A stretch of 48,526 bases of DNA, taken from the NCBI RefSeq assembly GCF_001202025.1, contig NZ_LGHS01000047.1:1-48526 (forward strand). Direction: 5' to 3'. How positions within the stretch are numbered: the stretch's first letter is position 1; every line of letters begins with the position of its first letter. The notes beneath the pieces were generated by a model that was not told the origin of the DNA, did not search any database, and saw only the letters and a program-made list of their open reading frames with translations. Source of the stretch: Pseudorhodobacter aquimaris (GTDB lineage Bacteria > Pseudomonadota > Alphaproteobacteria > Rhodobacterales > Rhodobacteraceae). The position numbers were made by a program, and so were the translations under genes. Positions 32,374 through 41,460 of this stretch are shown here, piece by piece.

Positions 32374-35300
32374 AATACAAGCCCTTCCGTGAACTCCCAC
32401 CTGATTTCGACGCTATTGGCCCAGTTGCGCCATTCCAATTCTGTGATTCTTCCTCGCTTCCACGCGGCCATCATTTTGAATGTCTCGGCGAGGTCACTGG
32501 TTCCGGTTGAGGCGGAACTCGGGAAGAACTTCATTTTCAAAATTGGACGCTCATAGTCTGTCAATGCTGAAACTACAGAAAGGCCTTGGATTGTTTCGGA
32601 CGATGCATCGTGTGCAGCAGCCTCGATGTGCTCGAGCTGAACAAAATTTCGGTTCTCGCGCCTAGCTCGTTCAAATAAATTCTGGCCGATCTTCACCATG
32701 TTCGGCATGCCCTCAAAGTGACGGAGCAGTGTATCCCTGAGTTCGTGTGGGAGTTGACCGCCATTAAACAATGGCAAGTTGGCACTCTGCTGTTCCAAGT
32801 CCCACGGCTGGTTCGTCAAGCCATTAATCGCTAGTCCTACTCTGCCAGGATCATCCAACAATACATAGTGCCAAGTCCCGTGTCCGCTGGTGTGGTTCAC
32901 CGCCTCGACCCAGCGCTCTGCAGCCTTTGCCTTTACATCGGCATCGTCATTGACGCGTCCTTTGATCTCTATGATCACATTCAGGTCTTTGTCGGTAACG
33001 ACAATGAAGTCAGGTATGTATCGTGAGACAACGCCACGGTGACGGTAAGGAACAGCGAAACCGAGCCTATCGTTTTTGACCCACCGTCTCACGCCAGGAT
33101 GGCTGTCCAGAAGAAAAGCGGCGCTCTGCTCCCACTTTTCTGTATCGGCGACCATCGCGTTTAGGTGGCACCGATTGACCGCGTAGATTGGCTTGGTTGT
33201 GTGAAAATCGACGTTCACTGTGCTTCCGCGGCCTGCAGAGCCGGTGGGAATGACCGCGACCTCACGCTCTCCTGTCTTCGAACCTTTCTTGATCGCTTCA
33301 AGCAGGGAGCTGATCGCGGCCTGCATGTACTCACCGACCAACAGCACGTCCCTAGGCAAGCTGTCACCTTTGAGATCAAGCTTCTCGTCGAGGAAACGCT
33401 TCGATGCGAAAGCAACCTTCGGGAAGAGCTGCTGAACTGGGACAGCTTCAGCACCATTGTCTGCTTGCCAGCGAGCGCAGACCTCTCGAGCCAGCCTGAA
33501 TGCGACTTGTTGATCGCGAAATCTCGCCCGCCAGTCTTTCAAGGACAGGACTGGTCGCTCGCCTGGCCCGAAAACTGCCAGTGAGCCATCCGGAGAAGTC
33601 AGCGGCGTGAGTTCGACCATCTGCGGGATCCTCAGCGGATCGATGGTGACCTTGGACACCTTGGACCAGTCGACGTGAACATCGAACTGTCCCGTTTGGT
33701 GGTAGCCAGTCACAACCGGAAAGGTGATCTCGTAGTCAGCTTTCTCGGGGACGGAAAAAATGTGGTTCGGATCGGGCTGAGGTGGCTGCGGACCAACCGG
33801 TTTGACCTTGAAGGGGATCAACTCGAACGGCACCCCAAAGATCTTAGCCGTTTCCTCGGCAAACATCTGGGTTTCTTCATTCAACGCATAGCTTTTGCGG
33901 CGCAGCGCTCTACCGACCACCTGTTCACACAGGAGTTGTGACCCGAATGGCCGCAGGCCTACAATGTGCGTGACGGTGTTTGCATCCCACCCCTCCGCCA
34001 GCATGGCGACGGAAACGATGCATCGTACATCACGACCAGGCGGAATGCGCTCGTCGATCCACTTGAGAGAACCGTCGTTGTCATCGCTTGCGACCTTGTC
34101 ATTGTGCTTGCGGACTAGTTCCGACCAATCTTCGGGGATCCTGCCACCAGGCCAAGCAGCTTTGCCCACAGTGTCGAGGATGAACCGAAGGCGCTTTGTC
34201 TCATCCTTCGAGCCACCTTCCTCAATGTCCGCCATCACCTTCGAGTCGATTCGGACGGTCACTTCCTGTCCAGGTGCGTTCCGGAACCAGCTAGGCGCAA
34301 CGCCGTAGCTGTCCTTGCCATTCGCCAACCAACCGTGGACCTCCTTGGCAACCGCTGTGTCGCGGCAGACGACGATGAACACAGGTGGTACTGGGTGCTT
34401 CTGCTGTTGCTTGGACAGTTGCTCCCATTCCGAGAACCGTTGGTACCATTCTTGTGCCAGCAGGTTAATCGGCGCCGACGCGTAGTTCATCACGATTTCA
34501 GGCGTGATGTTGGTTCCCAGACCATCTTCCTTGGCCTTTGCCTGAACCCACCGCCAGATGTTGAAGTACGCCGCCTCTTCTGCCCCCGATACATCTCGAG
34601 CAGGCAACTGAGGGATCTTCACCAGACCCGATTCAATGGCATCGAGGAGACTGAAGTCTGAAACGATCCAAGGGAATGGTTTACCTACCTCGTTTCCAGA
34701 TCCTTGAATGTAGAAAGGCGTCGCAGAAAGGTCTACACATAGGTTGATCCCTCGCCTGCGGCCACCGCTAGCCAGCTTATTGATCCTGTCCAGCGCTTCA
34801 ACCCAGATGGTCGCCTCACGGGCGTTCTTGATGGCGAGATCCTTGTCCTCATCCAAGTTTTCTTCTGTCGACGCATCACCTCGGCGATAGGCGTGGTGTG
34901 ACTCGTCGTTGAAAACAAGCCAATGGGCGCTCCGCCCTTTGCCGCTGCCCAATTCTCGCTTAATGCGCTTAAACCATGCCTGATCGGACTCGAAGTACTT
35001 CGTCTCGACGCTCTCGTTGGCCTTGCCTGCGTTCTTGACGACCTCGGCCGGGACTCCGGTTTTCACGACCTTGGCGCTATCGCCGTTGACGGTGTTCGTT
35101 TCCTTTTTCGCCAGACGATGCCAGTTGGCGATCATGACTTCGCCGCGGCGAAGCTCTTCCATACGATGAGGCGGGACGAGCTGCCGGGTCCGATACAGGC
35201 TGATATCGCCCAGCGCAGGGTCCAGTTCCTGCAACCGCTCGCGGATCGTCACGTTCGGACAGACGATCAGTACAGTGTCTGAAAACCGGTCGTCGCGCGG

Positions 35301-35915
35301 CGAGGCAACGCGGTTCAGGATCGACCAGGCTGCCAGCATGCCCATGACGGTCGTTTTGCCGCTGCCTGTCGCCATCTTGCAGGCGTAACGGATAAAGGCT
35401 CGGATACCGGCCGCCTTTGCCTCTAACCCGGGCTCGTCGCGGGGGATTTCGGGAACACCTTTGCGGTAGGCGTCCTTTGCCTCAACGAGGAAAATGATCG
35501 TTTCAGCCGCTTCGATCTGCGCGAAGAACAGCCTCTGTATGCGCTGATCACTGCGCCAAAGCTCCAGCAGTTCCCGTGTAACAGGGGAGGCGCCATCATA
35601 GGGCACGCCACCGCTGTGGATGCCCGCCCGCCAATCCTTCACACGACCGCGGATCGCATTGACGATCTCAAGCTCGACCTCTTCGCCTGCTTGGCTTTCG
35701 AACAGTTCCGCTTGATTGCGGTCAAGGCGGCCCCGGCCGGAATGCTCCGGCACGCGGTAGAAGTAGCTCGCGCGCCGACGACCCTCTGCCTTGAAGGGGG
35801 GCTTGGCCTTCTCGATCTTCCAGTGAACCTGCGGTTCGCTAAACGGCGAGTTTATGATGACCGGTTGATCTTCGGGGATCGGTTGGGGTGCGTCTTGTTC
35901 TACTGCCGCGATCAT
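32370..35915 (-). CDS. Type III restriction enzyme, Res subunit (helicase-nuclease)
   Basis: An 1181-aa DEAD/DEAH helicase-nuclease. Walker A is MATGSGKTT (about 181-189), motif II is NDESHH, motif III is LSATPF and motif VI is QVVGRALRR. Near residue 960 the segment YIPDFIVV ... VIIEIKGR gives the PD-(D/E)XK endonuclease core. The protein is somewhat longer than classical EcoP1I-type Res, with an extra C-terminal region of about 150 residues. ATG 35915 overlaps the stop of the mod gene. It should cut DNA after ATP-driven motion when recognition sites are unmethylated, together with Mod. Confidence 0.92.
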   Translation of the reverse strand: MIAAVEQDAPQPIPEDQPVIINSPFSEPQVHWKIEKAKPPFKAEGRRRASYFYRVPEHSGRGRLDRNQAELFESQAGEEVELEIVNAIRGRVKDWRAGIHSGGVPYDGASPVTRELLELWRSDQRIQRLFFAQIEAAETIIFLVEAKDAYRKGVPEIPRDEPGLEAKAAGIRAFIRYACKMATGSGKTTVMGMLAAWSILNRVASPRDDRFSDTVLIVCPNVTIRERLQELDPALGDISLYRTRQLVPPHRMEELRRGEVMIANWHRLAKKETNTVNGDSAKVVKTGVPAEVVKNAGKANESVETKYFESDQAWFKRIKRELGSGKGRSAHWLVFNDESHHAYRRGDASTEENLDEDKDLAIKNAREATIWVEALDRINKLASGGRRRGINLCVDLSATPFYIQGSGNEVGKPFPWIVSDFSLLDAIESGLVKIPQLPARDVSGAEEAAYFNIWRWVQAKAKEDGLGTNITPEIVMNYASAPINLLAQEWYQRFSEWEQLSKQQQKHPVPPVFIVVCRDTAVAKEVHGWLANGKDSYGVAPSWFRNAPGQEVTVRIDSKVMADIEEGGSKDETKRLRFILDTVGKAAWPGGRIPEDWSELVRKHNDKVASDDNDGSLKWIDERIPPGRDVRCIVSVAMLAEGWDANTVTHIVGLRPFGSQLLCEQVVGRALRRKSYALNEETQMFAEETAKIFGVPFELIPFKVKPVGPQPPQPDPNHIFSVPEKADYEITFPVVTGYHQTGQFDVHVDWSKVSKVTIDPLRIPQMVELTPLTSPDGSLAVFGPGERPVLSLKDWRARFRDQQVAFRLAREVCARWQADNGAEAVPVQQLFPKVAFASKRFLDEKLDLKGDSLPRDVLLVGEYMQAAISSLLEAIKKGSKTGEREVAVIPTGSAGRGSTVNVDFHTTKPIYAVNRCHLNAMVADTEKWEQSAAFLLDSHPGVRRWVKNDRLGFAVPYRHRGVVSRYIPDFIVVTDKDLNVIIEIKGRVNDDADVKAKAAERWVEAVNHTSGHGTWHYVLLDDPGRVGLAINGLTNQPWDLEQQSANLPLFNGGQLPHELRDTLLRHFEGMPNMVKIGQNLFERARRENRNFVQLEHIEAAAHDASSETIQGLSVVSALTDYERPILKMKFFPSSASTGTSDLAETFKMMAAWKRGRITELEWRNWANSVEIRWEFTEGLVF

Positions 35916-38860
35916 CAGATGGCATCCTCTTCGCCGCGGGTCGCCATCAGCTCGTTGCCGCGTTCATCGACCACTTTTACGGCGATCCGCTTCTTGTCGC
36001 CCAGCGCGAAGGGTTCGCTGACCGTCCCCGCGAGGTGCGACCATACGCTGTCCTCGAACTGGCCCTTCAGCGATTTCTGCAGATTGTCCCAGGCGCTGGT
36101 CTTGGGGAAGAACACTTGGCTGGCATAGAATGCCATGCCATTGTGATCAGCGTCGAGCATCCAGCAGGGCAGGTTTTCGGCGTCGATGTGTTCCGTGTCC
36201 ATCAGGTGCGGCAGGAAGATGTCGAGTCCGAGGAGCTGCACGCGATAGAGTGGCGTGCCATCGGCTCGCTGTCCTGCCTTCTTCAGACGAACATCCGGAA
36301 GACCGGTGATCGAGAAGATTTCGCTGTTCTTCGACGTCTTCAGCAGGTCCGACATGACCACATCTGGCGTTACCGCAATGTAGGTGGTCGCTATCTTCAT
36401 CTTAGGCAAAATTTCGCGCGCCTTGGCCTGGATCGCGAAGCCGAACAGGAACAGCTGGCCAAAGCCTTGCTGCATCGCCTCGATCGCGGCGTTGAAGACG
36501 TAATCCGATCCAATGGCGCCGTCCTCGGGGCCGAAGGCAATGGCGATAGTTTTTTCGCTGCCGTTCTTCGCCACGGCCTCGGCGTGCAAATACTCCCGGT
36601 CGGCCAGAGGGCGGACGTTGTCGAGTTGCAGCGTCTCGTTGCCGGGCAGGCTGAGCGATTTGCTCTGTCGCAGCACCTCGATCATCCGGTCGAGATAGGC
36701 ACGCGGGCTTGAGGATTGCGGCTGCGCTGAGGCGCCCTCGGTATCCTCTTCCATGCTCATCGCGGCCTGGATCGTCGCCTCGACGGTGAATGGGCCGCAG
36801 ACCCGGGTAATCTTTTTGTTTTCAGAGGGCAGGTCAGAAAGCTGGATGGTCGCAGGGTCGTCGTTGTTCACGATCGATTTGAGAGTGATGCGCGGAACTA
36901 ACCCGCCGATTTCTTCGCCTTTCCTATTCTGCTTCCGTTCGAAGACGAAGCCGCCAGCTGGTCCTCTCTGTGGTTCTTTCAGTCGATACCAAGGGAAGGT
37001 GCTAGTAAGGAGGCGCTGTCGCGCTAACGCAATAGGAACACGAGAAGTGTCTATCGTGATCCACCGACGCCCCCATTGTTCTGCTACTACTGCGGTGGTT
37101 CCAGAGCCGCAGGTCACATCTAGCACCAAGTCACCTGGGTCGGTTGCCATCAATATGCAGCGTCTGACCGCCGACAGAGCAGTTTGCACCACGTAGACCT
37201 TCTTGCCGCCGAACTGGTTTTGCCCGAGGGTGTCCTGCCAAATGTTCCCCAAGGGGAATACGGGGAAATCTGAAAACTTTCGCACATAAGCCAAGGAGTT
37301 CTTGGTCGCGGTGATCCGGCCTTCAGCAAGGAGCTTTTTCATGCCGTTTTCGTCGGTTTTCCAGTATCCAGGCTCGGGTCTGAATATCTTGCCATTGAAT
37401 TCGACATCATACCGTGATCCAGGATTCTGGGATGTGATATTGTCGAAAGCAACGAGTTCAGCTCCCTCTGGAAGTTGCAGTTCGCCATCTTCATCTTCGA
37501 ATTGGCTTGCAGGGGCCGCTGTCCTATCCGCGAGCATGACACGCGTGTAACCTGTGGCACCTTGCTGCCCTCGCACCTTGTGCATGAACAGAGGATTGTA
37601 TTTCAGCTGTGCCTTGTCTCGCGCATACCAGAGAATGGTGTCGTATATGCTGGAAATGAGCGTTGACGTGGAAGAGGTCGTCTTCTGAAAAGCAATTGCC
37701 GACACGAAATTTTCGGCACCGAAAACCTCATCAAGGATTTCGCGAACGTGATGGATGTTGTCATCAGAGATCTGTAGAAAAATTGACCCCGAAGGATTCA
37801 GGACTTCCTTTGCCAGCGTCACCCGATCCCGAAGATAGGTTAGGTACGAGTGCAGCCCCAATTCCCAAGTGTCGCGATAGGCCTTCACCATTTCCGGCTC
37901 GCGGATCATCTGAGGGTCAGAGTTGTGCGCCACACGATTATCCCGCACAAAAGGCTGGAAGTTCGACCCGAACTTCACGCCATAGGGCGGGTCGAAATAG
38001 ATCATCTGAACCTGACCGCCCATTCCCTCGTACTCGGTGAGCGAGTTCATCACCTGCAGTGAGTCGCCAAGGATCAGGCGGTTGGTCCAAGGGCCCTTGT
38101 GCTCGTAGGCGTCCAGCCGGTCGGCGATGTCGAGGTCGAGATCCCCGAACAGGTCCAGCGTCTGCCCTCGCGCCTTGTGCGATTTCAGCGTCTCGAGGAT
38201 CGCCGACGTCGAATGACGCTCGTGGACGAACAAGGGCAGCGTCGGCACGCTGATCTGCTGCCGTTCTGCCTTACCCGCCCAGTTCAGGAATGGCTTCGTC
38301 AGGCTGCGCAGCCGCGCCGCGCATTGTGACAGTGAAGTGAACCGCTCCTCCGTTCCCTTCCAGACCTGCGGCTGGGCAAAAACCGTGGCCTCTCCCTTCT
38401 CGGCCGCATCCGCCACGAGGTTCAGCAGCCATTCCGCAAACGGCCGCTCGCCGTTCTCGTCCCAAGTCAGTTCCGGCGCGAGGCTGGAATCGTAGCGATA
38501 GGTCTTCGGCGGCTTGCGATGCGAAAACTGCGCCTCGACCCCGACATCGGGACGCAGAACTGCCTGGTCGGCATGGGCATAGGCGCCAGACCCGGCCGCC
38601 GATGTGATGGGCGCTACTTTGGGTTTAGCGGGCTGCTGTACCATGGAGGCGTCAATATCCGCCCGCGAGACCGAGCCACCCTGACCGCGCCCTTTGGCAA
38701 GGACACCCTCGGCGACCAACTGATCCCGGATCGCGTGATAGTCTTCGTCCGTCAGATCCGGCTGGTCTTCACGCAGCAAGGCAATCAGGGCGCGATTGCC
38801 GATGGTGGAGCCATCTTGGGGAATAAGGGCAAGGACAAGATCACGCAGGGAATCGGACAT
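35915..38860 (-). CDS. Type III restriction system methyltransferase, Mod subunit
   Basis: A 981-aa DNA adenine methyltransferase. Residues 1-65 look like a winged helix. DPPY is at 290-293 (IYFDPPYGVKF) and the SAM-binding motif DVTCGSGTT near 590, a beta-class order as in type III Mod. A large insert between them forms the target-recognition domain. The C-terminal 330 residues or so have no obvious counterpart in the shorter classical Mod proteins (around 650 aa). GAAGG lies before ATG 38860. It overlaps res by one base and heads the three-gene operon mod-res-PD-(D/E)XK. Confidence 0.92.
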   Translation of the reverse strand: MSDSLRDLVLALIPQDGSTIGNRALIALLREDQPDLTDEDYHAIRDQLVAEGVLAKGRGQGGSVSRADIDASMVQQPAKPKVAPITSAAGSGAYAHADQAVLRPDVGVEAQFSHRKPPKTYRYDSSLAPELTWDENGERPFAEWLLNLVADAAEKGEATVFAQPQVWKGTEERFTSLSQCAARLRSLTKPFLNWAGKAERQQISVPTLPLFVHERHSTSAILETLKSHKARGQTLDLFGDLDLDIADRLDAYEHKGPWTNRLILGDSLQVMNSLTEYEGMGGQVQMIYFDPPYGVKFGSNFQPFVRDNRVAHNSDPQMIREPEMVKAYRDTWELGLHSYLTYLRDRVTLAKEVLNPSGSIFLQISDDNIHHVREILDEVFGAENFVSAIAFQKTTSSTSTLISSIYDTILWYARDKAQLKYNPLFMHKVRGQQGATGYTRVMLADRTAAPASQFEDEDGELQLPEGAELVAFDNITSQNPGSRYDVEFNGKIFRPEPGYWKTDENGMKKLLAEGRITATKNSLAYVRKFSDFPVFPLGNIWQDTLGQNQFGGKKVYVVQTALSAVRRCILMATDPGDLVLDVTCGSGTTAVVAEQWGRRWITIDTSRVPIALARQRLLTSTFPWYRLKEPQRGPAGGFVFERKQNRKGEEIGGLVPRITLKSIVNNDDPATIQLSDLPSENKKITRVCGPFTVEATIQAAMSMEEDTEGASAQPQSSSPRAYLDRMIEVLRQSKSLSLPGNETLQLDNVRPLADREYLHAEAVAKNGSEKTIAIAFGPEDGAIGSDYVFNAAIEAMQQGFGQLFLFGFAIQAKAREILPKMKIATTYIAVTPDVVMSDLLKTSKNSEIFSITGLPDVRLKKAGQRADGTPLYRVQLLGLDIFLPHLMDTEHIDAENLPCWMLDADHNGMAFYASQVFFPKTSAWDNLQKSLKGQFEDSVWSHLAGTVSEPFALGDKKRIAVKVVDERGNELMATRGEEDAI

Positions 38861-38968
38861 ATGGAACCTTCGGAAGGGACGGCTGTTTCGGCCAAGCTAA
38901 AGAGTTTACAATCGAATTGCAGCCCAAAGTTGTTGAATGCGGGCGAATGACGTTGGTTTGCCTTGGGT

Positions 38969-39661
38969 TTACCGCACTTCCATGACCTCGCCAGTGTCGA
39001 GCTTCTTCACATAATCGACGGCACTTCCATTCCAGTGATAGGCAAAATGCGCGCCTTGCGTTGGGATTGGCACCACATCCGGCCAGAACGCGGCGATGCA
39101 GTTGCCGCTCGCAAACCTGACGCTGGGCCAAGCGATGCCGTTGGAGCCTGCTGCGCGGCGCTGTGCACCGAACACCTGCGAGGGGCCATAGTGGTCGGGG
39201 TCCAGCAGGTCTGCCCTCCCTGTGATATCATCCATGTCGGCGTCCACCGAACCGATCAACTCGCGGAACTGCGATGTCCAGCCGGGGGCTTCGTCCGTCG
39301 CCAGCATGGTTTTGGTGTGGTGATGGATGGTCTCGGCGATGGCCACTTCGGTGCTGTCGCCCGCGTAATACAAGCCAAACGTCCCATCGGTGAACCGCCC
39401 GGGGCGCAGCGGTGAGCAATGCACGAAGGGCGCCATGACCCAGCTGGCACCGGGGCCAGTGATGCGCCGGGCCAGCGGTACCTTTGCCAGATCGCCGATG
39501 CTGTCGCGGATGCGTGGGTTGAACTTGGCCTCGGCTGAGGCCAGCGCCTCCCAATCCGCAGGATCAGCGATGTCCTCGAACAGGTCAATCGGCGGATAGA
39601 TCGAGCGGATGATCCGGGCGCTGCGCGGCCAGATCACGCGACGCACCGGCGCTGTCACCAT
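38969..39661 (-). CDS. RES-domain toxin (NAD+-degrading family)
   Basis: A 230-aa RES family protein. The fold signature is PLRPGRFTDGTFGLYYAGDS, followed by TEVAIAETIHHH, giving the Arg, Tyr and Glu of the active site; the closing segment WPSVRFASGNCIAAFWPD is also typical. RES toxins deplete NAD+ by phosphorolysis or hydrolysis. It overlaps the antitoxin gene by 7 bases and is translated after it, the usual order for RES-Xre pairs. The length fits the family. It lies directly upstream of the type III mod gene, on the same strand. Confidence 0.9.
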   Translation of the reverse strand: MVTAPVRRVIWPRSARIIRSIYPPIDLFEDIADPADWEALASAEAKFNPRIRDSIGDLAKVPLARRITGPGASWVMAPFVHCSPLRPGRFTDGTFGLYYAGDSTEVAIAETIHHHTKTMLATDEAPGWTSQFRELIGSVDADMDDITGRADLLDPDHYGPSQVFGAQRRAAGSNGIAWPSVRFASGNCIAAFWPDVVPIPTQGAHFAYHWNGSAVDYVKKLDTGEVMEVR

Positions 39662-40068
39662 GCGCCGCGCTCGGCGTCCAGATAACTGCGCAGATCGATC
39701 AGATCAGTGATCTCGCCGCGCATCATGATGTCGAGCGCGCTTTGGCCGTTGAAGGCCGCGTTTGGCTTTCTGATCCAGTCATATCCTCGGGCAGTATCGC
39801 TGAAGAGATAGCGCAGGCCTTTGTGGATCCCCATAAGGATTGCCATCCTTGCCCGCAGATCACGGTCAATGCGACCGATGCTGCCTTCTTTCCAGCGCGC
39901 CCATGTGCGCTGGGCCATATCGCCAAGAAGGGTTCGAGCCTCGATGTCGCTGAGCTGCCAGACGCGGAACAGGTTCACCGTGGTGCGCGCAAGGGCGGCC
40001 GCCTCCTCGTCCGTGATGGAGGGAAGGTCTGGGCGGGCGGCTGTTGGATGGATCGTGGCAAATTGCAT
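39655..40068 (-). CDS. Xre/MbcA/ParS-type antitoxin
   Basis: A 137-aa antitoxin partner of the RES toxin. The N-terminal half is an Xre-like helix-turn-helix (FRVWQLSDIEARTLLGDMAQ, RTWARWKEG), and the C-terminal half is the MbcA/ParS toxin-binding domain ending in DIMMRGEITDLIDLRSYLDA. AAGGAGAG precedes ATG 40068. A TGCCATTTGGCA palindrome about 36 bp upstream is a likely autoregulatory operator. The pair may stabilise the island in the host. Confidence 0.9.
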   Translation of the reverse strand: MQFATIHPTAARPDLPSITDEEAAALARTTVNLFRVWQLSDIEARTLLGDMAQRTWARWKEGSIGRIDRDLRARMAILMGIHKGLRYLFSDTARGYDWIRKPNAAFNGQSALDIMMRGEITDLIDLRSYLDAERGAW

Positions 40069-40103
40069 GGCTTCTCTCCTTTGACATCAATATAAATATT
40101 AAA

Positions 40104-40115
40104 TGCCATTTGGCA
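40104..40115. promoter_or_regulatory. Palindromic operator upstream of the RES/Xre pair
   Basis: TGCCATTTGGCA (TGCCA-TT-TGGCA) within an AT-rich promoter region (ATATAAATATTAAA) upstream of the antitoxin gene. Consistent with antitoxin autoregulation. Confidence 0.5.
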
Positions 40116-40147
40116 AGATGTGGTTTCTGGTGAGATCGGTTCCGCAA

Positions 40148-40801
40148 TCAGATCCAAGGCCGCACCTTCGGCATCACTGCCGTCACCTCGACCTCCCGCA
40201 GCATCCGCCCCACCATCAGCCCATCCCGCACCCAATCCAGCGCCTGCCACCAATCCTCATAGCCGCGCCGGGCGGATGCGATCTGCTCCGGATGCGGTCG
40301 CCACGTGACCGGGCAGGCCAGAACCTCCACAGTGCGCCATTTGCCGCGTGATAGCACCCGTTCTGTGCCGACGACGATTGTGGTCGCCCGCTCGCCATGC
40401 TGGTTGCTCTTGGTCTCCACCGGCACGCAACGCGGCACGACGCCGGGCATCCAGTCTGGCGTCATCCCGGCACGGGCCATTTCCGCCACGCTGATCGCCA
40501 TGCGAATGCCACCCAGACTGTCGGGCATTCCAGCGACCGTGGCGGCAACGATCTCGGCATCTGCGTGAGTGTAGCTGCCCATCTTGTGCTGGCCACCATC
40601 CACCTTGCAGCCCAGCGCGGCGCGCTGGAGTAGAACGTATTCGAGACCAAAGCCGAAGCCTTCCTCGGACACATCCTTAGGCGGCCGCAATTCCAGCTGT
40701 GCCTTTTCCACTCGGAACGCCCATTCCAGCACTGCCTGCACGCCCAGCGTCCGTTTTGCCTTTGCAGCACGCGCATGTCCGATCCGTCCCAGCATGCTCA
40801 T
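40148..40801 (-). CDS. Phage/island backbone protein of unknown function
   Basis: A 217-aa protein starting MSMLGRIGHARAAKAKRTLG. Notable segments are EWAFRVEKAQLELRPPKD, EEGFGFGLEYVLLQRAALG and YTHADAEIVAATVAGMPDSL. I have seen similar proteins in Rhodobacterales prophages beside cytosine methyltransferases, but know no function and see no catalytic motif. Its ATG overlaps the stop codon of the second reading frame of the adjacent methyltransferase region (ATGA at 40798-40801). Confidence 0.7.
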   Translation of the reverse strand: MSMLGRIGHARAAKAKRTLGVQAVLEWAFRVEKAQLELRPPKDVSEEGFGFGLEYVLLQRAALGCKVDGGQHKMGSYTHADAEIVAATVAGMPDSLGGIRMAISVAEMARAGMTPDWMPGVVPRCVPVETKSNQHGERATTIVVGTERVLSRGKWRTVEVLACPVTWRPHPEQIASARRGYEDWWQALDWVRDGLMVGRMLREVEVTAVMPKVRPWI

Positions 40802-41460
40802 GGCTGCAATCCTTCAAGGAAATCCATCTGCGCCTGGCGGTGATCGCCCTCCGTCGGTCGCCAGATCCACGGGGCCGAGGCCATGGGCAGCTGCGAGAGA
40901 GCGCCACGCATGTGCCGCTGCCAGTGGGTGAACTCCATTGCCGAGCAGGCGCAGAGCGCGTGCCCGATGGGCCAACCCATCAGCCATCCTACGAAGAGCG
41001 GGTTCAGCCGCCGCCGCGCCCGGGCTTTCAGGATGCGCCGCGAGACGACCCGCCCATGCGAGGCAATCATTGAAGCCCAGAGCGGGCGCGAGATCGGGGC
41101 GTGATGTGAGCACCGCTGCCCATCCGGCATGATTTCCGGGGCCGGGCGGGTGAAGCCCTGCTCCGCGCGATAGTGCAGGATATCCATCCGGGACTTGCCA
41201 TCTGCCCGAATGATGCTGCCTTCGCTCGACCCTTTCCAGTTCTGCGCGGCCGGGGTCGGCCATTGCGCTGCCTGCGGTGGCAGCGGTGGCATCCCGCCCG
41301 AGCCATAGCTCTGGCCCGGCCCGCCCTTCGCGCCATCTGTCGCTTTCGGCGTCGACCAGTTGCTGATGCCCAGCGCCAGCGCTTCCGCCTTGCGGGTGAA
41401 GTCGCTGTTGCCCGCCGGGTTGTAGCTGGCCGTTCCGGCATGCAGGCTCATCGGTGTGGG
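40798..41460 (-). other. Second conserved-looking frame overlapping the C5 methyltransferase
   Basis: On the same strand, a different frame is open across the whole methyltransferase gene. From about 41460 it reads like a genuine protein: repeated W-P/S-T-P units (SWPTPMSLHAGT, WSTPKATDGAKGG, WPTPAAQNWKG), then RRRLNPLFVGWLMGWPIGHA and HWQRHMRGALSQL. These segments occur in the C-terminal part of other phage methylases. Its stop overlaps the start of the next gene (ATGA). Either two products overlap, or the true protein shifts frame near 41440-41460. Confidence 0.5.
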
